Shown: piece by piece, positions 21,901 through 29,700 of the stretch | Position numbering within the stretch: the stretch's first letter is position 1 | Layout: each line of letters opens with the position of its first letter | Origin: Apus apus | Lineage: Eukaryota > Chordata > Aves > Apodiformes > Apodidae | Direction: 5' to 3' | Length of the DNA stretch: 64,000 nt | NCBI RefSeq assembly: GCF_020740795.1 | Contig: NC_067295.1 | Span: 4,712,501-4,776,500 of the forward strand | Notes under the pieces: generated by a model | Databases searched by the model: none | Seen by the model: the letters and a program-made list of their open reading frames with translations, nothing else | What the model was told of the DNA's origin: nothing | Position numbers and translations under genes: made by a program

Positions 21901-23206
21901 TTCCACATTCCAGTTGCTGTGTATACCTCCTCTTCCAGAAGGTTTTTTTTTTTCTGTGTCAGGAACCTCTTACTCAGTTAGGAGACCCATGGCATGTCTG
22001 TTCTTGTCCTCAAGTGACATTTTCTGTGTGTCTTCCCATTTTCGCTTCCATTTCAGTGTCAAAAATCTCAGTGTATGGCTTCTGACTTGTCTGTTTCCTC
22101 TTTCTACCACAGGTTTTCTTGATTTGTTTTCTTCTCTGGGTGATAGTCTTTTCAGATAATTGATATTTTAAACTGAAAAATAAGTGGAACTGAGGGGAGA
22201 ATATTGTGCTGGAAGTATTATCAGCTGAGGGGAGGATATTGTGCTAGAAGGTATTAATAGCTGTCATCAGTTAGTTCATAGATCTCCCGCAGAGGGGACA
22301 CAACTTAAGGGTTCTGCTCATCAGAGGTTACTGATAGTGGCCTTGTATGCATCCATTTTATCCCTCTGATTTTCCAGTGTTTATTGGGATCATAGGGTTG
22401 TATTTGTTCATGTTTCTTCAAATGTTGGAATCAATGAGATGCATCAACCAATGAAATGGAATCAACTATATGTCAAAAAACCCAGCAAATAAGCAAAAGG
22501 GCAAAAAAAACCCCTCAACCCTTCCATGGTGGGCTCACCATTTTTATTGTCATCAAGTGAGGTAGCACAGCATAGGAACAATATTTTTGGTATTTTATGG
22601 GTATAAGGATGAAGGACAGCAACTGAGAGCTTTCATCCTTTTCTCCCCTCACTGATTTCCATTCTTTCTGTGTCTGACTGAAGCTCTTGTTTGCTTTATG
22701 GACCTTCCTGCTTAGCTTAAGCTTGGCTGGGTTAATTTTTCCTTTTCTGGCCATGTAATAAATATTTATATTTATGATCTGAGATGGCTTCAGTATCAAA
22801 TTGCTTTACTTCGTGGTGTGTAACCACTTGCAGAGATGAATAGACAGTAAGACAAGTCATGCATGGTGAGTGTGTCAACTGAACACTTGTCATGCATGCT
22901 CTTTCACTAAAGAGGAACTGGAATACTTATATGCAGGAAAAGATAGACCTGAGTTGTTCAGAACTGCATGTAATTCTGGAAACTTAATGGCTCAGAGAAT
23001 ATTACACTTCCCACAAGGGCTTGTTTTTGTCAATGTTGTTTATTGATGACCTTGTTTCCTTTCTAATTATTTCAGCCAGGTCTTCTGAGAAGCAATGGCA
23101 GCCTCCTCTCCCTCTGTCTGTGGATGAAGCTCACTCAGATGATTCAGATGACATTGTCATTGTCTCTCCATTGTTGCAGACGAAGAAAAACTACACCCAC
23201 TTTTAA
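944..23206 (+). CDS. IQCE: IQCE, IQ domain-containing protein E (21 coding exons, 5' partial)
   Basis: The exons were joined at GT-AG junctions with phases that agree throughout, giving 673 residues and a stop; human IQCE is about 695 residues. The order is an N-terminal conserved block (GDDSLSG, then PGTPDYKEKEDMYDEIIELKK), coiled-coil segments at about residues 140-185, 202-260, 280-315 and 375-475, IQ motifs near residues 497, 520 and 574, and an acidic tail SDDSDDIVI. From family knowledge, IQCE binds EFCAB7 and tethers EVC-EVC2 at the base of the primary cilium, promoting Smoothened-dependent Hedgehog signalling; human loss-of-function causes postaxial polydactyly. IQ motifs normally bind calmodulin-like EF-hand proteins. 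The start codon is not in the window, since exon 1 here begins in phase 0 at GDDSLS, where the human protein has about 12 residues before it. TTYH3 follows on the same strand. Identification is from remembered family sequence, not a search. Confidence 0.95.
1622..1664 (+). CDS. IQCE: IQCE coding exon 2
   Basis: Encodes KLKKKIFHKPPKSP plus one base. It is a basic segment corresponding to human KAKRKAFHKPP. Acceptor is TTTCAG and donor GTAAGT at 1665. The exon is 43 nt and ends in phase 1, which the next exon completes as lysine. Confidence 0.92.
2193..2336 (+). CDS. IQCE: IQCE coding exon 3
   Basis: Covers residues about 31-78. It contains SPYSSS, the conserved VWRSLQ (human SWRSLR) and MWLGSLKQ (human LWLGTAKP). 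Acceptor TTTTAG ends at 2192; donor GTATTA at 2337. The exon is 144 nt, phase 1 to phase 1. Confidence 0.93.
2630..2761 (+). CDS. IQCE: IQCE coding exon 4
   Basis: Covers residues about 79-122. It is a weakly conserved linker (GISHSLKSDVDMGH) ending in RSSSNG, the counterpart of human RSASNG. Acceptor TTGGCAG ends at 2629; donor GTAAAC at 2762. The exon is 132 nt, phase 1 to phase 1. Confidence 0.92.
3749..3819 (+). CDS. IQCE: IQCE coding exon 5 (PGTP...EKEDMYDEIIELKK block)
   Basis: Encodes GYIPGTPDYKEKEDMYDEII then ELKK, residues 123-146, one of the most conserved stretches of IQCE and the start of the first coiled coil. Acceptor TCTGTAG ends at 3748; donor GTACAG at 3820. The exon is 71 nt and ends in phase 0. 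Confidence 0.96.
4563..4676 (+). CDS. IQCE: IQCE coding exon 6 (first coiled coil)
   Basis: Covers residues 147-184, a heptad-rich helix with the near-invariant TKLRRLEEEN and QIEQLLDPSR. Acceptor TTTTAG ends at 4562; donor GTGACT at 4677 is a weaker consensus. The exon is 114 nt, phase 0 at both ends. Confidence 0.96.
5330..5380 (+). CDS. IQCE: IQCE coding exon 7
   Basis: Encodes GSELARALSEKRTDNGW, residues 185-201, matching human GTDFVRTLAEKRPDASW. Acceptor CTTGCAG ends at 5329; donor GTAATA at 5381. The exon is 51 nt, phase 0 at both ends, so skipping it would keep the frame. Confidence 0.95.
5904..5974 (+). CDS. IQCE: IQCE coding exon 8 (coiled coil)
   Basis: Covers residues 202-224 with the almost invariant GLKQKILKLEQQCKEKD. 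Acceptor CTGTAG ends at 5903; donor GTATGA at 5975. The exon is 71 nt, ends in phase 2. Confidence 0.96.
6194..6266 (+). CDS. IQCE: IQCE coding exon 9
   Basis: Covers residues 225-249 with MKTTDLEEVRMAMETYYEE, nearly identical to human MKTTNLEEMRIAMETYYEE. Acceptor TTTCCAG ends at 6193; donor GTACAT at 6267. The exon is 73 nt and ends in phase 0. Confidence 0.97.
6662..6711 (+). CDS. IQCE: IQCE coding exon 10
   Basis: Encodes VHRLQLLLAKSETMRK plus two bases, matching human VHRLQTLLASSET. Acceptor TTCACAG ends at 6661; donor GTATGT at 6712. The exon is 50 nt and ends in phase 2. Confidence 0.95.
6712..9326 (+). other. IQCE intron between exons 10 and 11 (2.6 kb)
   Basis: AT-rich intronic DNA with no other coding exon recognised. 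A 110-codon open frame at 7876-8208 has no IQCE-like residues and no suitable splice sites. A short stretch at about 9188-9212 resembles the reverse of a CR1 tail but is too degraded to call. Confidence 0.7.
9327..9484 (+). CDS. IQCE: IQCE coding exon 11 (coiled coil)
   Basis: Covers residues about 266-318. It contains LRLSRNIKELQNENQRLKED and LDHVLSSSPPSSKTK (human LDRVLSTSPTISKTQ). The frame requires the acceptor AAG ending at 9326; a CAG 5 nt downstream (9329-9331) is a competing acceptor that would shift the frame to a TGA at 9414. Donor GTAGGT at 9485. The exon is 158 nt and ends in phase 1. Confidence 0.94.
9971..10026 (+). CDS. IQCE: IQCE coding exon 12
   Basis: Encodes NYSEWSRQRLVRRISELEK, residues 319-337, matching human YVEWSKPRLLRRIVELEK. 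Acceptor ATTTAG ends at 9970; donor GTAAGT at 10027. The exon is 56 nt and ends in phase 0. A CR1 copy begins only about 13 nt beyond the donor. Confidence 0.95.
10040..10363 (-). mobile_element. CR1 LINE 3' end, 5'-truncated, reverse orientation
   Basis: Reading the minus strand gives the end of the CR1 reverse transcriptase ORF: FRLDIRRKFFTLRVVRYWNR, then LPREVVEAPSLEVFKGRLDG, a hallmark of avian CR1. It is followed by the CR1 3' tail ending in an ATTCTATGATT terminus at about 10040. The 78-codon frame remains open, which suggests a fairly recent insertion. It lies in the IQCE intron between exons 12 and 13, antisense to the gene. Confidence 0.95.
10366..10452 (+). mobile_element. CR1 endonuclease-domain fragment, opposite orientation to the adjacent CR1 tail
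   Basis: Read on the plus strand this encodes VFMGDFHYPNICWRDS then IARHQQSRKF, which resembles the CR1 ORF2 endonuclease stretch containing the GDFN motif (the N is H here). It abuts the minus-strand CR1 3' end within a few bases, giving a head-to-head arrangement. This is what a 5' inversion during retrotransposition (twin priming) with loss of the middle would leave; two independent insertions are the alternative. Confidence 0.75.
10720..10925 (+). CDS. IQCE: IQCE coding exon 13
   Basis: Covers residues 338-405. The first half is a divergent Ser-rich linker (SSAGSDSSQLPAVSSPS); the second half is a coiled coil, CRQLQRVVKKLKSERKALQN, matching human LRGAVRDLKEERTALQE. Acceptor GTTTAG ends at 10719 after a long T tract; donor GTATGT at 10926. 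The exon is 206 nt and ends in phase 2. Confidence 0.93.
11732..11836 (+). CDS. IQCE: IQCE coding exon 14 (coiled coil)
   Basis: Covers residues about 406-440, with LDFKQLLQAKAEVELELQKW matching human LEVKQLLQAKADLEKELE. The in-frame acceptor is CTAG ending at 11731; a second AG 5 nt downstream would lead to TAA at 11759. Donor GTATCA at 11837. The exon is 105 nt, phase 2 to phase 2. Confidence 0.94.
12570..12672 (+). CDS. IQCE: IQCE coding exon 15 (end of coiled coil)
   Basis: Covers residues 441-475, with SEEIQNLTQHVGKLESKLDK matching human REEIQTLTSKLQELQE. Acceptor ACCACAG ends at 12569; donor GTACAG at 12673. The exon is 103 nt and ends in phase 0. The human protein has a longer linker after this point than the bird sequence I could assemble. 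Confidence 0.92.
12673..14883 (+). other. IQCE intron between exons 15 and 16 (2.2 kb)
   Basis: No additional exon is recognised. A phase 0/0 exon for the linker that is longer in mammals could hide here, but none of the open frames (for example 14439-14783) resembles IQCE or has a proper acceptor and donor. Confidence 0.6.
14884..14979 (+). CDS. IQCE: IQCE coding exon 16 (IQ motif 1)
   Basis: Covers residues 476-507. EQAAKIIQRQWKMYRTK carries the first IQ motif, with IQ at about residues 497-498 and Lys/Arg at the later basic positions; human has AARVLQAQWKVYKHK. Acceptor TTTGCAG ends at 14883; donor GTGAGA at 14980. The exon is 96 nt, phase 0 at both ends. Confidence 0.95.
15693..15716 (+). 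CDS. IQCE: IQCE coding exon 17 (24-nt microexon)
   Basis: Encodes only KAEIGLDE, matching human KKKAVLDE between the first two IQ motifs. Acceptor TTTTCAG ends at 15692 after a strong pyrimidine tract; donor GTGAGT at 15717. Phase 0 at both ends, so it can be skipped without a frame change, shortening the IQ1-IQ2 spacing by eight residues. Confidence 0.93.
16690..16785 (+). CDS. IQCE: IQCE coding exon 18 (IQ motif 2)
   Basis: Covers residues 516-547. AVVVLQAAFRGHLTRQELL contains the most canonical IQ motif, LQAAFRGHLTR, identical in its core to human. Acceptor GCTAG ends at 16689; donor GTAATT at 16786. The exon is 96 nt, phase 0 at both ends. Confidence 0.96.
17794..17924 (+). CDS. IQCE: IQCE coding exon 19 (IQ motif 3)
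   Basis: Covers residues 548-590. A Ser-rich linker leads into IVTFIQSIFRAHLAR, the third IQ motif (human IVIIQSALRAHLAR). Acceptor TTTGCAG ends at 17793; donor GTAAGT at 17925. The exon is 131 nt and ends in phase 2. Confidence 0.95.
18644..18762 (+). CDS. IQCE: IQCE coding exon 20
   Basis: Covers residues about 591-630, a Ser/Ala-rich low-conservation segment. It ends SAALQKPPSIFMSSLP, which aligns with human SSPPFLAALP. Acceptor TTTCCAG ends at 18643; donor GTAATC at 18763. The exon is 119 nt, phase 2 to phase 1. Confidence 0.88.
20202..20228. repeat. AT-rich inverted repeat
   Basis: Arms TAGATATATAA and TTATATATCTA are perfect reverse complements of 11 nt around the 5-nt loop ATTAC. It sits in a longer TA-rich tract to about 20256. 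Confidence 0.85.
22190..22260. repeat. two-copy tandem duplication, unit about 35 bp
   Basis: The first copy starts CTGAGGGGAGAATATTGTGC and runs 22190-22224; the second starts CTGAGGGGAGGATATTGTGC and runs 22225-22260. They differ by a few substitutions and one base of length, so this is a modest, aged tandem duplication within the last IQCE intron. Confidence 0.9.
23076..23206 (+). CDS. IQCE: IQCE terminal coding exon 21
   Basis: Covers residues 631-673 and the stop TAA at 23204-23206. The acidic AHSDDSDDIVIVSPLLQTK matches the human C-terminus NSDDSDDIVIAPSLPTK; the last residues KNYTHF diverge. Acceptor TTTCAG ends at 23075, joining phase 1 from exon 20. Confidence 0.97.
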
Positions 23207-23493
23207 GTTTTGGTAACAGGCTCTGGTGATCTTGAATTATTCAGTTGACAAAACTACTACCAAGATAAAGCATATCAAACACGAAATAATGACAGTTGTC
23301 ATTATTTCAGCCATAAGTAATTGTTTGGTGTGTTGTCTCTGCAAACTTTATGGCTAAAAGCCACCGACAGTTGACGTTATCCTCCTTGTACACAGAGACA
23401 GTTTGGATTTAAAAACTAAAACTGAAACAAAACACTTCAGTGTTTCATCTCACAAAGAGGATTATAAATTCAATTGTCAAATTTAATGAAAGC

Positions 23494-23499
23494 AATAAA
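23494..23499 (+). terminator. proximal poly(A) signal AATAAA
   Basis: Canonical hexamer 288 nt after the IQCE stop. It would give a short 3' UTR; downstream sequence is T-rich (GAGTTTTTCC). Confidence 0.45.
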
Positions 23500-24341
23500 T
23501 CCTTAAGCTATTTTGTATCAGAGTTTTTCCAGGTAGATAATTTGTTTAATCAGAAAGTGGTTAATGACATGGCTCCAATTTTCAGCCTGTGTATGTGAAG
23601 GGGAGCAGCCTTCATTTGTTACCAGGTCCTCTCTATTTAAAAACTTTACTGTGTTACATTTTATTATTTTTTATACTGAATGTTTGAAGTCTGTGCAGAA
23701 CTTATAAAGGCTTTTAGAAAGCCATTTCTTTGTATTCTAGGCCTACTGTATCAGCAGGGTTTTCTTATTTATTGCTTTCTCCACGTGTGCTTGCAATGAT
23801 ATGTATAGTTCTAGTCTGTATTCAAAGTGTCCACTCACCTAATCAGTTTTTTTGTATTTGCCAGAGAAGGTGCATAATAGTAGGAGTGATCTGTGGAGGA
23901 TACCCTTGTGACTGCTCTTTCTGCTTAGGTGTCACAAATGAGTGGATTATGCAGGATTATCTCTAATAACTTGACATGGGCAGCACGTTGCTTTGTGGCT
24001 TGTTGTAGCTGATGTCATTTGACTGTTGAGACTTTCCCCTAAGTAGGTTGCTCACACACTGAGCACTAAGGACTTTGAAGTCTAATGTTGCTTGCTGTTG
24101 CTCTCTTCTTAGTGCTACCTTTGCATGTGCACACGTTTTGGTTTTATATATATGTGTGCATGTGTGTACACTGAGTGCACAGGAAGTCCAGTCACAGGCT
24201 GGGAGAAGGATCACAATATCCAGCCACCTTCTGCCATGAGGTACAGCTGACTGCTGGAAAGCATGAGCATTCTGCTCTATTCTGAAGGACATGAGCTGGA
24301 ACTAACATAATTTACAAAACCTAACCCATGCAGTTCTGTTT

Positions 24342-24511
24342 AGAATCATAGAATCATTAAGGTTGGAAGGGACCTTAAAGATTATCAAGTTCCAACCCCC
24401 CTGCCATGAGCAGGGAACCACTAGACCAGGCTGCACAAAACCTCGTCCAACCTGGCCTTAAAACCTCCAGGGATGGGGCATCAACAACTTCCCTGGTCAA
24501 CCCATTCTGCT
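24342..24511 (-). mobile_element. CR1 3'-end fragment, reverse orientation
   Basis: The plus strand shows the reverse complement of a CR1 tail: AGAATCATAGAATCATTAAG, then GGTTGGAAGGGACCTTAAAG, then the CCTGGCCTTAAAACCTCCAG region. It is truncated after about 170 bp. It lies inside the probable IQCE 3' UTR, so long transcripts would carry antisense CR1. Confidence 0.93.
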
Positions 24512-26686
24512 TAAGAACAGAAGGTTGGATTATAACAGACATTAAGGCCAGATCCAGAAATAACATTCTTTGGCAATATTGTTGATTATGGAAGGACCAA
24601 AGTCATGAGGAGCTGTGGAGAATATGGTCAGGAGGGTCTTCCCAGACCTCCTATGCAGACTGTATCTTTTCTTGACTGGAAGCTTTGTAGTTCCTCCTGT
24701 CATGCCAGCATCACTCACAGGTATTACAATGTGTGTGGGGGTTTTTTGAGGTGAACTAGATAAATGATATGAAATTAACTGGAAGGAGAATTTAATATTA
24801 CAAACACAGTGAAGTTTTTATGGAGACCCTAATGGTTTCTTTGTCATCAAGCAGTAATAAAGACTCCTGTAAACAGAAGGCACACTTTTAAATATAAGAT
24901 TGTTATCATCTTTTCCCTTTTCTTTTTAAAATTAAAAATCAGTTGCCACTCTTTCACAGAATACTAATAAGTCAGAGCTGTCTCAGTTCTGTGATGTCAA
25001 TGAAGCACTATCTGAAGCTTATCAGCTTATGCCAGTACTTGCAGCCAAAGAGGAAACTGGATGGCTGCAGCACAATGCAGCTGATTTCATTTAATCCCAT
25101 CAGTGGAAATGCTGCCTGTGCTCTTTCCAATGGCAGTTTTGGGAGCTCTCCATACCCAAAGCAGTCTAAAGAATGTCATTTACACTCCCATTGGGTAAAT
25201 TTTTCCTGATGGTACTTTGGTCACATGGCTGTCATCTGCAGAGAGGATTAAAAATATATAAAATAAAAGACTAAAAGGGATAGAATGCTCTTGGCAGAAG
25301 CTGAGGCCTGTGTCCCTCATTTTCTGGAAGTCATATTATGAAAAAAAAGAGTCATTTTGCTAAGTAGAAGCAGAGTTATATGGAGCTGTTTCTGTATAAG
25401 GTTTCAGGTCTGTAACTGTGACTGTGTCACTGATACCTCCAGAGAGAGTAACTGGAGCTGAGGACTGACACATCCAGGAAAGAGTATGCAGTGTGTCAGG
25501 GCTGAGACTGGTAGAAAATACCTACCTAGCTGTTACCCTATACAGAAAAACTTGGACAATAAATATAATGAAGCTGACATTCTTTTACTTCACTGTGCTG
25601 TAATGACCAAGATGAAAATATTAGAAAGTACCAAAGCAGAAAGACTGATGTTGTAATGGGGCATGTGACCAGCACTGTGTAAGAGACAAGTTCTGGGATG
25701 AAAGGAAGGCAGTAGCTTGGTATGACCCAAAGGCACAGACAGAAATCAGGGTGAAAAGGAGCAAACGTTTTCTGGGATGAATGAAAATGTGTCTAAAGCT
25801 TTCTGAATTTGAGTCTGCTATCTCCTAGCTATCAAAAAGCTGATACTTAACTGCAGCCAGGCTTCAGACTCCTGTCTCAGTTTGGAAGATGACTGTGTGC
25901 TCACTCTTTGGTGTGGTGCAGTAGAGAGAGAAACCTCCATGATATTAGTAGCCTTTTGTGTTGTTTTACTATATAATATATTGGAATGTGTTAAAAGGAG
26001 TAGTAATTGACATGAGGTTTCATTCTGTGGCTCTCCATCTGAATGCCAGCACCTGTAAATCTGGGAAGGAATATGGAATAATGAATGAAGAAAATCAGGA
26101 ACAAATGGCATTTTCCTTAAAAAGGAGCTGGGGACATGAAAAATAGAGGTAGTCCAATAGAAACATATTCAGTTTTGGAAAAATAAGTCCTCTGTAGAAA
26201 GTGCTGGTGACCTTGTGGGGGCGTCAAGGTCCTGAATGAAAATTAAACTCCACTGGAACCCGTGTAACCTAACAGCACACTTTCCATTCTACTGGTGTAG
26301 GATAATGTTGCCTACCTAAAACCATTTGCAATTCACAGTAGTGTTTTGTTAGAGACTGAGTGTGAGTGTAAAGGTCTGACTTTCGTGGGATGTTATCTCT
26401 CTTGATCTCTTTTTACCCTGAAGTTGCCTATGCCTGTAAATCTTTGCTGAGGCATCAGGACCTGAAAACTGTGTTGTTTTCTACATAGCTGTAAAAATAA
26501 TCTCAACACAGGCAACTCTTAATATAGTCAAAATGGAAAAGGATTAACCTTGGCACATCAGAGCACTATTATTTTTTATTATCTTTATTAATATTTAGAA
26601 TTTTGTAAGTTTTATCTAATTTATTTGGGGATCTTTTAAAAACTAAAACAATTGTGATGTATTTTATCTGAATCATTGAACTTTCA

Positions 26687-26692
26687 AATAAA
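26687..26692 (+). terminator. distal poly(A) signal AATAAA, likely main IQCE 3' end
   Basis: AATAAA within TTTCAAATAAAGTTCAAG, followed by GTTTGTGAATTAATTGTT. The preceding 150 nt are strongly AU-rich, as in conserved distal 3' UTR ends. Cleavage is expected at about 26705-26720. Confidence 0.55.
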
Positions 26693-26715
26693 GTTCAAGT
26701 TTGTGAATTAATTGT

Positions 26716-29700
26716 TCATGCATTCCTGCTGCAGTTGCTTTATTTGCATTACTCCTCTGGCCTCTGCTTGTGCTCCTGTTGTTTTCACTTTGCACCTTGC
26801 TGACCTCTTACCTCTGGCTGTTTTCCTGAGCTGATAGTAACAAGATAACTCTGAAACATGTAGGGTGTGTAATTTCTTCTTTGGTACAGATTCAAGGTTT
26901 TCCCGTCAGGAATAGACAGTGTTCTTGACCACAGCCTAGTGAAATTGAAAGACTCGGGCTTTTGCTTTCAGTCCTGGCTTCTGGTGCTTTACTCAGAGAA
27001 GAAACCCTGTCAAGTGGTTCTGTAACTCAAAACTGTGCTGTTGCCTCAAGCATAGGTATGTTTGTGCAGGGGACATCAAGTTTCATTTCTGCCTTTTCAG
27101 CTATTGTTGTGCCTCTTGCTTGTTGGTTGCAACAGTCAAACTGACCAGCTACCAAACCAGTGAAATTCAAAGAAGAGTTTCAAAAGATTAATTGTGGTGA
27201 CTGTTCATGCCTGAATACAGATTGATGGATACTTCTCAGAAACCTGTTGTAGCAGGGTTGCTGAAAACCAGTACTTGCAGTCACTGTGGCTACAGTGCAA
27301 CCCCTCTGCTAGGGTTTGGTTATGCTGAAGACACATAGAGGACTGGGTGAAACTGGTCTGCTGTCAGCTGGGGGAAGAACAGGAGTTTGCAGGGCTCCAA
27401 AGACTGTCCAGTTTACTTATAGTCTATCTCCTTGCCCTGGTTATTGCTGCTGTTTGTGAAGCTCTGGTGTGAGGAACTAGGATGTATGCATTCCTTCCCA
27501 GGTGCCCTGAGAAGAGCTTTCAGGTACTCCCATGCAAACAAGCCTTACACTGCTCTGTAAAGATAGAAGACCCTGCTACCTGCTGTGAAGACATGGGAAT
27601 CCTGTAGTCATCTTCCTGTCAAGCACAGTCCTTGTTGTAGGACTAAACCAGCTGTAAGAGAACAAGACTGAAATGATCTGTGTTTGATGAATATATTATC
27701 TAAGCTTCACTTTTTTTTTTTTTTTGCTCTTTCCTCTGCTCTGCTGCCGCATGCTCTGCATTTCGTAGCAGAAACTTCAATTTTAAATCTTAAAGCCTGG
27801 AGGTCAGCCATGCAGCATGAATGGAAAAGTTTTTACATGATTTCTTGGAGCAGACTATTCCTGAATTCAGCTGAAAGCAATTAAGTTTTCACCCTAGTTG
27901 TATTAAACCATACTTTGGCTGCATCTGAAGTCAGAATGCCCTTGACTCTTGCAAGCTTTGCAGCATCTGTTTATGGTAGGTTAGTCAGCTAACTAATTGC
28001 TTTCCCCATGTGAATCTCTAAGGGGGAAAAAAAAAAATTAAAAATTAATTCATTCTGTGGGCATCATTAAGACCTGCAAAGAGAAAAATATCCATGTTAG
28101 ACTCTAGGTTATTAGGAGAGGGTTTTCAGGCATGGCTGGTGGTCTGGTGCTGCGTTGGTTCCTCTGATGTTTCATCCTAACTTTTGCTGATGTTCTTTGG
28201 CTTGTGGAGACAGCACTGACAGCAATTTCTGAATGCCTGCCCTGTTCTGAGATGTGTGTAAGGCATGTTGCCTTTGCTTATATGTGGCCTTTAGCACTCA
28301 TTCTGTCAAAGGAATAGCCTTGAACAGTGAGTGTTGCTACATTCTTACTAACTCTGTTAACTACTCTGTTGCAGTCTCCTGATTAGGTTGTACACTGCTC
28401 CTCTTGCCCCTTCCACTGTCTGGCTGTCCTAATCACCCTTTGCAAATGTGGGAGCATATGTATTCATACATCTTTTCAGGTCCCCAGAAAAGTGTTCATG
28501 TTGTTCCCCTCACTGGAGCTGTTGCTCAGACTGTGACAGCTCCATAGCTATTGGACAGGGTTTTTGCCAGGATGCCTCAAAGACACACAAAGCATTGGGT
28601 ACCACATCTGTCCCCTGTTCTTGGTAGTGTGACCAGATGTGCCATAAAATCTTGATGCTCAAAATGGTTTGGGAAGAAGCAGGAGGGACATTGTGCCCCT
28701 TGTGTGTCTTGCCTCCCTTGCTGTCAACAAAGTACCACCACCCTTAGACCTCGCTGCTCTGACCCTCCTCAGTCCATCAGCTCTGCAGCAACGAGGCACT
28801 GCTTCAGTAATGTAGCACAGCTGCTGAGACTTATGATACGAATTTAGAACTGAAATACTGTAAAATCCATAATTTTATTACAGTGCTGCTGTAAAAAGAA
28901 AAAAAAAAATGCCTATGTTTAAATGCCCTTTGGAAATCTGCATGGAAAATTAGAATAGCTTTTGATAAACAGGGGATTGACCATGAATGCCTGTAGTACA
29001 AGTTACAACATTCTGCAAACATTATTTAGCATTGTCATTGTCTAGTAATAATCCTTATTTGCATCTTACACAAATTGTGGCTGAACCTTCTATTTATCTA
29101 ACCTGGAACTTTTTCCTCAACAGGCTCTCTGTAATTTACACACAGAACTGACAATTTTCTTCCTCGTCTTGGCAGATATTTGATAGTCACATGTTGCATT
29201 TATATGCTAGTAAACCTTCGTTATTATGCAAAACGTGGTAGAATGTTATGAAGAAATACCTTAAATAATTAAACAGAAACTGTGAGTGACAAAACAAACA
29301 AACAAAGTGCAATTTGAGCCGAGTTATTCTTTTCCTTTTATATTCACTTATTTGCTAATTTGCTGAAGTTACTGAACTGTGCTGGGTCTTGCTGTGATTA
29401 GAGAGAATTTGCCAAGTTCCTTTGTAATTGTTTCTTTGCAATTAACTAAATAATAGAATGTTCTGTGTGTTGCTCTCTGGGGAAAGGAAAGGAGCAGGCA
29501 GGTGCTTTTGCAATAGGATTTCCACATCTTCCACCCATTTCCCTGGAACTTACCACTTACAAAAAAAAAGACTGGTAGAACATAAGAGAGTATTGCCTCA
29601 GGACTGGAAATTACATAATTAACCTTTTCTTATGATTTATCTAAATCTTAAAGCTTTCTATGCTCACCCTGGTTGTGGTTGTTCTTCGTTTAAACCCAAA

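Larger units (their letters stand above)
18763..23075 (+). other. last IQCE intron (4.3 kb)
   Basis: No coding exon was recognised. It holds an AT-rich hairpin near 20202-20228 and a diverged tandem duplication at 22190-22260. A 124-codon pyrimidine-rich open frame (21785-22159) looks like chance. Confidence 0.65.
23207..26715 (+). other. IQCE: probable IQCE 3' UTR
   Basis: AT-rich sequence after the IQCE stop with no new gene recognised. Candidate poly(A) hexamers AATAAA lie at 23494-23499, 24856-24861, 25262-25267, 25558-25563 and 26687-26692. The last follows a long U-rich stretch and is followed by GT/T-rich sequence, typical of a cleavage region. I infer a long isoform of about 3.5 kb and a possible short one of about 0.3 kb. 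Confidence 0.5.
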
